DNA of 64,000 nucleotides from Collinsella sp. (GTDB lineage: Bacteria; Actinomycetota; Coriobacteriia; Coriobacteriales; Coriobacteriaceae). The notes beneath the pieces are model-generated. The model did no database searches. It had not been told where the DNA came from and worked only from the letters and a program-made list of their open reading frames with translations. Positions 34,296 through 42,645 of the stretch are shown here, piece after piece. Positions within the stretch are counted from its first letter, which is position 1; each line of letters opens with the position of its first letter. Position numbers and translations under genes: made by a program. The DNA lies in contig DXMV01000022.1 in NCBI GenBank assembly GCA_019414055.1, positions 34,452-98,451 of the forward strand. The letters run 5' to 3'.

Positions 34296-36890
34296 TTGAA
34301 GCTCATCATCGCCGAGAAAAACGACGCCGCGCGTCAGATCGCCGAGCGTCTGTCCACGGGCAAACCCAAAAAGGACAAGGTGTACAACACCGCCATCTAC
34401 CGTTTTGAGTGGAAGGGCGAGGAGTGCGTGACCATCGGCCTTGCCGGTCACATCCTGGCGCCCGATTTTTGCGACAGCGTGCTGTTCGATAAAAAGCTGG
34501 GTTGGTATTCGGTGACCGAGGACGGCGAGATGTTGCCGGCCGATATGCCCGATGGCCTGGCCCGCCCGCCGTACGACACCAAGCGCAAGCCGTTCCTTGC
34601 CGATGGCATTTCCATCAAGGGCTGGAAGCTCGAGAGCCTGCCTTACCTCACCTGGGCGCCCGTCATTAAGCTACCGGCCGAGAAGGAGCTCATTCGTTCG
34701 CTCAAGAACCTGGCTAAGAAGTCCGACAGTGTCATCATCGCCACGGACTTCGATCGCGAGGGCGAGCTGATTGGCTCGGACGCTCTCAACAAGGTGCGTG
34801 AGGTGGCGCCCGACTTGCCGGTTGCCCGCGCCCAGTACTCTTCGTTTACCAAGGCCGAGATCACGCACGCCTTCGATAATCTCGTCTCCCTCGACCAGAA
34901 CCTGGCCGACGCCGGCGAGAGCCGTCAGCACATCGACCTTATCTGGGGCGCGGTGCTCACGCGCTATCTGACGCTCGCCAAGTTTGGCGGCTTTGGCAAC
35001 GTGCGCTCCGCCGGTCGCGTGCAGACACCGACGCTTGCCCTGGTGGTCGAGCGCGAGCGCGAGCGCATGGCGTTTGTGCCCGAGGACTATTGGCAGATCC
35101 GCGGCATGGGCGCCGCGCAGGGCGCTGCCGAGGATGACCGCTTTAAGATTGCGCACAAGACGGCACGTTTTACCGACAAGGATGCTGCCGAGACGGCGTA
35201 CGGCCACGTCGACGGCGCTACGACGGCAACCGTCGCCGCGGTGACCAAGCGCTCGCGTAAGCAGCAGCCGCCCACGCCGTTTGCGACGACCTCGCTGCAG
35301 GCTGCCGCCGCGGCCGAGGGCATCTCACCTGCACGTACCATGCGCATCGCCGAGTCCCTCTACATGGCGGGCCTCATCAGCTATCCGCGTGTCGACAACA
35401 CCGTGTACCCTGCGACGCTCGATCTGGGCGCCGTGGTGAGCGACCTGGCAAAGATCAACCCGGCGCTGGCGCCCGTGTGCAAAAAGGTACTCGCCGGCCC
35501 CATGAAGCCCACGCGCGGCAAAGTCGAGACCACCGACCACCCGCCCATCTACCCCACGGGCGAAGGCGATCCGTCCACGCTCGATGGCGGCCAGCGCAAG
35601 CTCTACGACCTCATCGCCCGCCGCTTCCTGGCGACGCTTATGGGTCCTGCGACCATCGAGAACACCAAGCTCGAGCTCGACGTCAACGGCGAGCCGTTTG
35701 TGGCCTCGGGCGACGTGCTCGTGACCCCGGGCTTCCGCGAGGCCTATCCGTACGGCCTTAAACGCGACGAGCAGATGCCGCCGCTGGAGCAGGGCGATAC
35801 GGTCGACGTGTTCGACATTAAGCTCGAGGCTAAGCAGACTGAGCCGCCCGCGCGTTACAGCCAGGGCAAGCTCGTGCAGGAGATGGAGAAGCGCGGCCTG
35901 GGTACCAAGTCCACGCGCGCGAGCATCATCGAGCGCCTGTATGCCGTGCGCTATCTCAAAAATGATCCCGTGGAGCCGAGCCAGCTGGGTATTGCCATTA
36001 TCGATGCGCTGACGCAGTTTGCCCCGCGCATCACGAGCCCCGATATGACCAGCGAGCTCGACGGCGACATGACTCGCGTCGAGCGCGGCGAGGACACCGA
36101 AGAGCATGTCGTGACGCACTCGCGTGCGCTGCTGGCCGGCGTGCTCGACGAGCTGCTCAAGCATACGCAGGAGCTCGGCGACGCCATCAGCGACGCCGTC
36201 ACGGCTGATGCGCGCGTGAGCGCCTGCCCCAAGTGCGGCAAGGACCTGGTTATGAAGACGAGCGCAAAGACCCGTGGCAGCTTCATTGGCTGCATGGGCT
36301 GGCCCGACTGCGACGTGACCTATCCGGTGCCGAGCGGCGTCAAGGTGAGCCCGCTCGAGGGCGAGGCCGCCGTGTGCCCCGAGTGCGGCGCGCCGCGCAT
36401 TAAGTGCCAGCCGTTCCGCCAGAAGGCCTTCGAGATTTGCGTGAACCCCACGTGCCCCACCAACTACGAGCCCGATCTTAAGGTGGGCGAGTGCAAGGTG
36501 TGTGCCGAGGCCGGACGCCATGGCGACCTGATTGCACACAAGAGCGAGAAGAGCGGCAAGCGCTTTATCCGCTGCACCAACTACGATGACTGCGGCGTGA
36601 GCTATCCGCTGCCGGCGCGTGGCAAGCTCGAGGCGACGGGCGAGACCTGTCCCGAGTGCGGCGCCCCCATCGTGGTGGTCAACACGGCGCGCGGTCCATG
36701 GCGTATCTGCGTCAACATGGACTGCCCGACCAAGGAGAAGAAGCCCGCCCGCGGTCGCAAGACCACAACCAAGGCGAGCACGGCAAAGAAGACGACGGCG
36801 GCCAAGAAGACGACGGCTAAGAAAGCCACTGCCGCCAAGAAGACGACTGCGAAGAAGTCGACTGCCAAGAAAACAGCCGCCGACAAGTAA
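34296..36890 (+). CDS. topA: Type IA DNA topoisomerase, archaeal-like, with Lys/Ala-rich tail
   Basis: 864 residues from TTG 34296 (AGGAG 6 nt upstream). It relaxes negative supercoils. The Toprim domain starts LIIAEKNDAARQIAERL and has TDFDREGELIG at 150-160. The catalytic Tyr is 363 in GLISYPRVDN. These differ from the usual bacterial TopA text (ATDPDREGEAIAWH, GYITYMRTDS) and resemble archaeal topoisomerase I. Four C4 zinc motifs follow at ~640-820 (CPKC, CPEC, CKVC, CPEC). The last ~45 residues are histone-H1-like KKTTA repeats. Last gene of the plus-strand run from STAS/tat/hyp, followed by a strong terminator. Confidence 0.93.
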   Translation: MKLIIAEKNDAARQIAERLSTGKPKKDKVYNTAIYRFEWKGEECVTIGLAGHILAPDFCDSVLFDKKLGWYSVTEDGEMLPADMPDGLARPPYDTKRKPFLADGISIKGWKLESLPYLTWAPVIKLPAEKELIRSLKNLAKKSDSVIIATDFDREGELIGSDALNKVREVAPDLPVARAQYSSFTKAEITHAFDNLVSLDQNLADAGESRQHIDLIWGAVLTRYLTLAKFGGFGNVRSAGRVQTPTLALVVERERERMAFVPEDYWQIRGMGAAQGAAEDDRFKIAHKTARFTDKDAAETAYGHVDGATTATVAAVTKRSRKQQPPTPFATTSLQAAAAAEGISPARTMRIAESLYMAGLISYPRVDNTVYPATLDLGAVVSDLAKINPALAPVCKKVLAGPMKPTRGKVETTDHPPIYPTGEGDPSTLDGGQRKLYDLIARRFLATLMGPATIENTKLELDVNGEPFVASGDVLVTPGFREAYPYGLKRDEQMPPLEQGDTVDVFDIKLEAKQTEPPARYSQGKLVQEMEKRGLGTKSTRASIIERLYAVRYLKNDPVEPSQLGIAIIDALTQFAPRITSPDMTSELDGDMTRVERGEDTEEHVVTHSRALLAGVLDELLKHTQELGDAISDAVTADARVSACPKCGKDLVMKTSAKTRGSFIGCMGWPDCDVTYPVPSGVKVSPLEGEAAVCPECGAPRIKCQPFRQKAFEICVNPTCPTNYEPDLKVGECKVCAEAGRHGDLIAHKSEKSGKRFIRCTNYDDCGVSYPLPARGKLEATGETCPECGAPIVVVNTARGPWRICVNMDCPTKEKKPARGRKTTTKASTAKKTTAAKKTTAKKATAAKKTTAKKSTAKKTAADK

Positions 36891-36911
36891 CGGCGCAGTC
36901 GAAACATTGCC

Positions 36912-36957
36912 CAAAAAAACGAGCGAGGACCCCGCGATCCTCGCTCGTTTTTTTGAC
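36912..36957 (+). terminator. topA terminator
   Basis: AACGAGCGAGGA / TCCTCGCTCGTT stem followed by TTTTTTG. Confidence 0.9.
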
Positions 36958-37015
36958 CGGCAGTTAGGGACGTTCTTTTTCTGCCGGCAGTTTAGGAACG
37001 TCCCTAACTGCCGGC
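36957..37015. repeat. Tandem pair of GGGACGTTC palindromes
   Basis: Two units with CCGGCAG/CTGCCGG arms: the first holds TTAGGGACGTTCTTTTT, the second holds TTTAGGAACGTCCCTAA in inverse sense. Nearly the same pair occurs at 38076-38135, so the zinc-ribbon gene is bracketed by two copies. Confidence 0.8.
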
Positions 37016-37032
37016 TCGGGAACGACAAAGCG

Positions 37033-38016
37033 CTAGTTCACCTCGACAGGCTTGGCGCCGGGATAGCGCTCCTCAAAGTCTAGGCGGTACTTATTGTCAT
37101 TGGTGCCCGCCACGTTGTCGCGCGACAGCGGCGCCACGATCTCATTCTTGTGGTCCGCAGGCTTGGCGTATTTCAGGCTGATCTCCCAGGCATCACAGAT
37201 TGCGTCAATGCGGTGATCCAGGTCGTCGTACAGGGCGATGATGTCCTTCCAGGAGCTGTAGTTCTTGGAGCTCGTCGGGACGTCCAGGTCCTCGACGATG
37301 TCGTAATACTGCTCGATGGTGTCCTCCGTGCGCTCGGCGACGTCGGCGAGATTTTGACGGGTGGTTCGATCCTCTTCCAGATAGTTGCCGTTGAAGTTCT
37401 GCGCGCAGCCACGGACCTGGCTGTCGAGATCTTCGAGCAGGTCGTAGTATTCGCTCAGGCGACGGTAGAGGTTCTGCTCGGAGAGCGTTGCTTCGCCGCC
37501 ATCCTCGTCGTCATCGTCATCATCGTCGTACAGGCTGTTGGGATCGCCGAGAGGCTTTAGGTCATCGTCGTCGACGTCATGGTGCAGCTTAGCTACCTCG
37601 GCAGGCGTCTGCGTGGCGGCGTTGTCGAACGGTCTGATTGCAAAGAAGATGACCAGGGCGATGATGATCGCCACCAGCACAACGATAACGGCGATAAGCG
37701 GCCCGGTGCCGCTCTTTTTGGGAGCGGGGGTCTGTGGCGAAGTGGGAGCGTATGCGGGAGCCGGCTGCTGTTGGGACGAGCTGCTCGCGACGGGTATGCG
37801 TTGCGTGGTCTCGACGGCCGCGGGGCTTGCGTCGGGGTCGGGGCGATAAGCGAGGGGGTCGTCCGCCTTGGCTTGCGGCGTATCAAGGGAGCCGGTCTGC
37901 TCAAAAGCGGGCTGGCTATCGCTCGCGGCTGTTTGCTCAACGGGTGCACCGCACGAGGTGCAGAACTTGGCATCATCTGCAAGAAGCTTGCCGCACGAGG
38001 CGCAATACCGAGACAT
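37033..38016 (-). CDS. Zinc-ribbon membrane protein
   Basis: 327 residues from ATG 38016 (AAAGGAGT upstream). The N-terminal zinc ribbon is RYCASCGKLLADDAKFCTSCG. A Pro/Ser/Gln-rich cytoplasmic linker follows, then one membrane helix near residues 112-135 (LIAVIVVLVAIIIALVIFFA). An acidic stretch (YDDDDDDDEDGG) and a ~150-residue helical extracytoplasmic domain follow. Function unknown. It is flanked on both sides by the same tandem palindromic repeat. Confidence 0.8.
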   Translation of the reverse strand: MSRYCASCGKLLADDAKFCTSCGAPVEQTAASDSQPAFEQTGSLDTPQAKADDPLAYRPDPDASPAAVETTQRIPVASSSSQQQPAPAYAPTSPQTPAPKKSGTGPLIAVIVVLVAIIIALVIFFAIRPFDNAATQTPAEVAKLHHDVDDDDLKPLGDPNSLYDDDDDDDEDGGEATLSEQNLYRRLSEYYDLLEDLDSQVRGCAQNFNGNYLEEDRTTRQNLADVAERTEDTIEQYYDIVEDLDVPTSSKNYSSWKDIIALYDDLDHRIDAICDAWEISLKYAKPADHKNEIVAPLSRDNVAGTNDNKYRLDFEERYPGAKPVEVN

Positions 38017-38075
38017 TGCCACTCCTTTCGCCACATTTCAATGCAATACGACGATTATACCCACTGCCCCAAGAA

Positions 38076-38135
38076 GCCGGCAGTTAGGGACGTTCCTTAT
38101 CTGCCGGCAGTTTAGGAACGTCCCTAACTGTCGGC
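38076..38135. repeat. Tandem pair of GGGACGTTC palindromes
   Basis: Same structure as 36957-37015, with TTAGGGACGTTCCTTAT and TTTAGGAACGTCCCTAA cores and CCGGCAG/CTGCCGG arms. Confidence 0.8.
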
Positions 38136-38222
38136 TAATCGTTGGGACGTGCCGAGCACTGGGGTATCATGGCTTGGTTGATATATCTGCATTTACGCGC
38201 CTTGTAGGAAGGGGCTGCGCCC

Positions 38223-38906
38223 ATGGCTTTTGAGCCTGTTCAACATAGCTTTATCACGCTCGAGGGTGTCGACGGTGCCGGCAAGTCCACGCAGGCGCGC
38301 CTGCTTGCTCGCGCGCTCGAGCTCGCTGGCCACCAGGTTGTGAGCCTGCGCGAACCGGGCGGCACCGCCATCAGCGAAAAGATCCGCGCCCTGCTGCTCG
38401 ACCCCGCCAATATGGCGATGGGCGATACCTGCGAGCTGCTGCTCTACGAGGCCGCGCGTGCCCAGCTGGTGCACGAGGTCATCGCGCCCGCCCTCGCTGC
38501 CGGCAAGGTGGTCCTGTGCGATCGCTTCTACGATTCCACGACCTGCTACCAGGCGTTTGCCGACGGCCTCGATCGCCAGATGGTGCGCGACGCCAACAAC
38601 CTGGCCGTCGCGGGAACGCACCCGGCGCTCACACTCGTCTACCACATCACGCCCGAGCAGGCGGCGCTACGCATGGCAGCCCGTGGCGCGGCAGATCGCA
38701 TGGAGGCTAAGGGCATGGCATTCCAGGAGCGTGTCTACGAGGGGTTTTGCGCCATTGCTGCCGAGGAGCCAAACCGCGTAAAGCTCATCGACGCCACCGC
38801 GCCCATCGAGGAAGTCTTCGAGAAGACGGTCGAGCAGATTCGCGCGTACGGTCTCGACATTCCGCAAGACGCCGTCGCCGCCGCACTTGCCAAGGAGGCC
38901 GAGTAA
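38223..38906 (+). CDS. tmk: Thymidylate kinase
   Basis: 227 residues, AGGAAGGGG upstream. It phosphorylates dTMP to dTDP. The P-loop is LEGVDGAGKSTQARLL. The DRX motif is VVLCDRFYDSTTCYQ and the thymidine-side motif is LREPGGTAISEKIR. The lid is present (AADRMEAKGMAFQERV). First gene of a tmk-holB-ricT operon, the usual order in Gram-positive bacteria. Confidence 0.96.
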   Translation: MAFEPVQHSFITLEGVDGAGKSTQARLLARALELAGHQVVSLREPGGTAISEKIRALLLDPANMAMGDTCELLLYEAARAQLVHEVIAPALAAGKVVLCDRFYDSTTCYQAFADGLDRQMVRDANNLAVAGTHPALTLVYHITPEQAALRMAARGAADRMEAKGMAFQERVYEGFCAIAAEEPNRVKLIDATAPIEEVFEKTVEQIRAYGLDIPQDAVAAALAKEAE

Positions 38907-38907
38907 C

Positions 38908-40035
38908 ATGGCACCCGCTCAGGCAAGCCTGATGGCCAAGCTCGACACCCAAGAGCGCGTGCGCGATTTTTTGACCAACGCCGTCGCCAGCGGCCGCGCA
39001 TCGCACGCCTACCTGTTTTTGGGCGCTCCCGGCGCCGGCAAGCTCGATGCCGCATGGGCGCTCGCCCAGGCCTTCCTGTGCGAGCAGGACGGCTGTGGCG
39101 CATGCGACAGCTGCGTACGCGTTGCGCGGCACACGCATCCCGACGTGCACTATTACACGCCCGAGAGCGCCACGGGCTACCTCATTGCCCAGACCCGCGA
39201 GCTGCTCGATGACGTGCCGCTGGCGCCCATCCGTGCCAAGGCCAAGGTCTACATCATCGACCGTGCCGAGCAGCTGCGCGCTAACACCGCCAACGCGCTG
39301 CTCAAGACACTCGAGGAGCCGCCCGAGGGCGTTATGTTCATCTTGCTGGGCACCTCGGCAGACGTGATGCTGCCCACCATCGTGAGCCGCTGCCAGTGCG
39401 TGCCGTTTCGGCTGGTGTCGCCCGCCGTGGCCGCGCGTGCCGTGAGTCGCGCGACGGGTCAGGACCTCGCGCGTTGCCGCATGGCGGTCGCCGTGGCGGG
39501 AAGCCCCACACGCGGTATCGAGTTCCTTAAGAGTGCCGAGCGCCAGGATGCTCGCCGCCAGATGGTCCGCGCCATCGACTCGCTCATCGCTGCCGATGAG
39601 GCCGACGTGCTCAGTCGCGCCAAGTCGCTCATCGTCGCCGTTAAGGCGCCGCTCGCCGAGGTCAAGTCCACGCAGGAAAAGGTGCTCGAGCAAAATGCCG
39701 ACTACCTGTCACGTGGAGCATTGAAGCAGCTTGAGGACCGCAACAAGCGCGAACTCAACGCGCGCGAACGTTCGGGTATCATGGAAGCGCTGGCGAGCGC
39801 GCGGACGCTCATGCGCGACGTGCTGCTGACACTTCAGGACGAGGCGGCCGACGTCGTGAACGAAGACGTGCGCGACACGATCGGGCGGCTTGCCGCCGCG
39901 ACGAATGTTGCGGGTGCCACCCGGGCGCTCGAGGCGGTCGCGACCGCCGAGCGCAACATCGCCAGAAACGTTACTCCCCAGCTGGCCATCGAGGTCATGC
40001 TGTTCGATATCAGGAAGGCACTGAAATGCCGTTAG
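38908..40035 (+). CDS. holB: DNA polymerase III delta' subunit
   Basis: 375 residues from ATG 38908, one base after the tmk stop. Clamp-loader ATPase fold: HAYLFLGAPGAGKLDAAWAL is the P-loop region. A zinc-type cluster is CGACDSCVRV with Cys upstream. VYIIDRAEQLRANTANALLKTLEEPP is the Walker B and SRC-preceding region, and the SRC motif is present in TIVSRCQCV. It overlaps ricT by 10 nt. Without a dnaX nearby, delta' is assigned by size and operon. Confidence 0.92.
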   Translation: MAPAQASLMAKLDTQERVRDFLTNAVASGRASHAYLFLGAPGAGKLDAAWALAQAFLCEQDGCGACDSCVRVARHTHPDVHYYTPESATGYLIAQTRELLDDVPLAPIRAKAKVYIIDRAEQLRANTANALLKTLEEPPEGVMFILLGTSADVMLPTIVSRCQCVPFRLVSPAVAARAVSRATGQDLARCRMAVAVAGSPTRGIEFLKSAERQDARRQMVRAIDSLIAADEADVLSRAKSLIVAVKAPLAEVKSTQEKVLEQNADYLSRGALKQLEDRNKRELNARERSGIMEALASARTLMRDVLLTLQDEAADVVNEDVRDTIGRLAAATNVAGATRALEAVATAERNIARNVTPQLAIEVMLFDIRKALKCR

Positions 40036-41726
40036 TCGTACCCGTTAAGTTTACCTACGCCTCGCGCGACCTGTGGTTCGACCCGCAGGATCTGGATATC
40101 CTCGAGGCCGATTATGCCATTTGCTCCACCGAGCGCGGAACCGAGATCGGCCTGGTCACGGCCGATCCCTTCGAGGTGCCGCAAGATGAGATCGGCCAGC
40201 CGCTCAAGCCCGTGCTGCGCGTGGCGAGCGACATCGACCTGCAGCTTGCCGACGACCTGGCCATCCAGGGCGATGAGGCGATGGTCGATTTCCGCCGTCT
40301 GGTCAAAGAGCTCGACCTCGAGATGAAGCCGGTCGGCGTCGAGTACCTGTTTGGCGGCGAGAAGGCCGTGTTCTACTTTGCGGCCGAGGAGCGCGTCGAT
40401 TTTCGTCAGCTTGTCAAGGATCTGTCCTCGACGCTGCACATTCGCGTCGACATGCGCCAGATCGGCGTGCGCGACGAGACCCGCCTGGTGGGCGGCTATG
40501 CCCAGTGCGGACAGGAGCTCTGCTGCACGCGCTTTGGCGGACAGTTTGAGCCCGTCTCGATTCGCATGGCAAAAGAGCAGGACCTACCGCTCAACTCGTC
40601 CAAGATCAGCGGCGTTTGCGGCCGCCTGATGTGCTGCCTGCGCTATGAGTTCGAGGCGTACAAGGACTTTAAGAGCCGTGCGCCCAAAAAGAAGACGCTC
40701 ATCGATACGCCGCTTGGCAAGGCACGTATCCAGGAATACGACACGCCGCGCGAGCAGCTGGTGCTGCGCCTGGAGAACGGCAAAGTCTTTAAGGTCAACT
40801 TGGCCGATATGACGTGCTCGGAGGGCTGCAAAAAGAAGGCCGCGGAGCAGGGCTGCAACTGCCGCCCCGACTGCGTGACGCGTGACGTGCTCGAGCGCAT
40901 CGAGTCGCCCGAGATGCGCCTGGCGCTCATGGAGCTCGATCGCGAAAACGGCGTCGATGTGGGCGATGGCCTGTCGAGTGCCGACCGTCTGGCCGGCACG
41001 TCGATGCCCAAGCGCCGTCGTCGCGATGCCGATTCCGATGCTCGCGCCGGTCAGGGGCAGGGCGAGGGTCGTGACCGCGGAAAGGGCCGTGGCAATGCCG
41101 CAACGCCTGAGGCCGAGGAGGCCGCTGGCGGCCGTCGCCGCCGCAAGCGTGCGGGCTCTGCCGATGCCGGCGAGGCCGCAGCCGCCGGCAAGAACGGCGC
41201 TCGCGAGCGCGAGGTTCAACAGCCCCAGCAGCAGAATCGCGGCGGTGGCATGAATCCCACGCGCCGTCGTCGCCGTCATCTGTCGAGCGAGGAGCGCGAG
41301 GACGCCTTCCGCGCCGCAGCTGCTCGCGAGGCTGGTGCCGCTTCCAAGGGTCCCTCGGCCTCCGATGCGCCTGTCGACAAGGGCGGCAAGCCACGTGGCG
41401 AGGAGGAGCGCGCGCCGCGTCCGCGCCGTCGCCATTCCTCGGGCGCACAGCAGAAGCCTTCAGTGCCCTCCGTGGCCGATCAGGTCTCGGATGGCGAGGT
41501 CAAGGTCACGCGCCGTCGTCCCGGAGATGGCGGGGGAGCTGCTGCCAAGGCTTCGCGTGGCGCCGCTCGCGACGAGCGCGAGCCGCGCGAGGATCGCGGT
41601 GGCGAGCGCTCGGCCGACCAGGGTCAAAAGCGCCGTCGCCGTCGCCGTTCCCGCAAGCCGCGCCAGGATGGTGGCGAGGGCTCGACCCCGTCTTCGTCTG
41701 CACCACAACCGCCCGCCGGCGAATAA
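40026..41726 (+). CDS. ricT: PSP1-domain protein RicT with long basic tail
   Basis: 566 residues. The N-terminal ~290 residues are the PSP1/RicT (YaaT) domain with its Cys pattern in YAQCGQELCCTRFGG, GVCGRLMCCLRYE and SEGCKKKAAEQGCNC. RicT with RicA and RicF binds an Fe-S cluster and modulates RNase Y mRNA processing in Bacillus. The C-terminal ~270 residues are unusual: low-complexity and rich in Arg/Gly/Ala with repeated RRRRR blocks, like an RNA-binding disordered tail. Third gene of tmk-holB-ricT. Confidence 0.92.
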   Translation: MPLVVPVKFTYASRDLWFDPQDLDILEADYAICSTERGTEIGLVTADPFEVPQDEIGQPLKPVLRVASDIDLQLADDLAIQGDEAMVDFRRLVKELDLEMKPVGVEYLFGGEKAVFYFAAEERVDFRQLVKDLSSTLHIRVDMRQIGVRDETRLVGGYAQCGQELCCTRFGGQFEPVSIRMAKEQDLPLNSSKISGVCGRLMCCLRYEFEAYKDFKSRAPKKKTLIDTPLGKARIQEYDTPREQLVLRLENGKVFKVNLADMTCSEGCKKKAAEQGCNCRPDCVTRDVLERIESPEMRLALMELDRENGVDVGDGLSSADRLAGTSMPKRRRRDADSDARAGQGQGEGRDRGKGRGNAATPEAEEAAGGRRRRKRAGSADAGEAAAAGKNGAREREVQQPQQQNRGGGMNPTRRRRRHLSSEEREDAFRAAAAREAGAASKGPSASDAPVDKGGKPRGEEERAPRPRRRHSSGAQQKPSVPSVADQVSDGEVKVTRRRPGDGGGAAAKASRGAARDEREPREDRGGERSADQGQKRRRRRRSRKPRQDGGEGSTPSSSAPQPPAGE

Positions 41727-41790
41727 CGCCCGCGAGCGGATTTAGCTCGCCTTGCCCCGAGCGCATCGGGGTATCATAGCGCTGAATCAA

Positions 41791-41824
41791 CAACCCTCCC
41801 TGCGACCGAACGTAGGGAGGGTTG
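41791..41824 (+). promoter_or_regulatory. Hairpin that can hide the comF ribosome binding site
   Basis: CAACCCTCCCT (41791-41801) pairs perfectly with AGGGAGGGTTG (41814-41824). The right arm contains GGGAGGG, the only Shine-Dalgarno for the TTG at 41829. The hairpin could also end ricT transcripts, though no T-run follows. Confidence 0.6.
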
Positions 41825-41828
41825 TGTC

Positions 41829-42635
41829 TTGAAGAGCCATCTGAACATATTGAGCCGTCTGCAGGGTGCCGGCGCCCTACCGTTTGCGGACGAATTGCTA
41901 CCGTTTGCCGAGCGGGTGGCACGCGAGGCGCTCGAGGCATTGTCGCCAACACGATGTGCCGGCTGCGAGCGCGCCGGTGCGCTTATTTGCCAAGGCTGCC
42001 TGGCTGCGCTCACGCTCATCGACCCACGTCATAGCTGCACCCGATGCGGCGCCCCGTTTGGGGATTTGCTGTGCACTGAATGTTCGGTCGAGGGCACGTC
42101 CTCGGCAATGTCGGAGGCGCTCGACCGCTGCCTGGCGTGCGCCGTCTACGCGCATCCGCTGCCGCGCATCATTAAAGCGTACAAGGATGCGGGCGAGCGA
42201 CGTCTGGCTCCGTATCTGGCGGAGCTGCTTTACGACACCGCCCTGCATGCCCAGGTCGTAGCGCCCGAACGCTTAGGAGGTGTGCTGTCCGGTGCGGATG
42301 CGGTGGTGTTTGTGCCTGCGACGGCGGCAGCGTTTCGGCGGCGTGGTTTTGATCATATGGAGGCTATTGCGCGCCCATTTTGCGAGCTGTCGGGTGTTCC
42401 CCTGCTCGATGCTCTCGTCAAGTACGGGCATGGCGACCAGCGCGAACTCGGTCGTGAGGAGCGCCGCGAGCGTGCCCAAGGCATGTACGAGACGGTTGAG
42501 GACGTGCACGGCCGCCGCCTGCTGCTGATCGATGACGTTATCACCACGGGTGCGACGATGTCCGCGGCTTCGGCGGAACTCAAGCGCGCCGGCGCTGCGG
42601 CAGTCGATGGCCTCGCTATCGCACGCGTTTGGTAG
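41829..42635 (+). CDS. comF: ComF family phosphoribosyltransferase-like protein
   Basis: 268 residues from TTG 41829. The N-terminal zinc ribbon is CAGCERAGALICQGC, with a second Cys pair RCGAP and CTEC. The phosphoribosyltransferase fold follows, ending with the PRPP loop LLLIDDVITTGATMSA and RRRGFDHMEAIARPF. ComF supports DNA uptake in competent bacteria, but the family also occurs in bacteria not known to be competent. Confidence 0.9.
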   Translation: MKSHLNILSRLQGAGALPFADELLPFAERVAREALEALSPTRCAGCERAGALICQGCLAALTLIDPRHSCTRCGAPFGDLLCTECSVEGTSSAMSEALDRCLACAVYAHPLPRIIKAYKDAGERRLAPYLAELLYDTALHAQVVAPERLGGVLSGADAVVFVPATAAAFRRRGFDHMEAIARPFCELSGVPLLDALVKYGHGDQRELGREERRERAQGMYETVEDVHGRRLLLIDDVITTGATMSAASAELKRAGAAAVDGLAIARVW

Positions 42636-42645
42636 GGGTGGTTTT

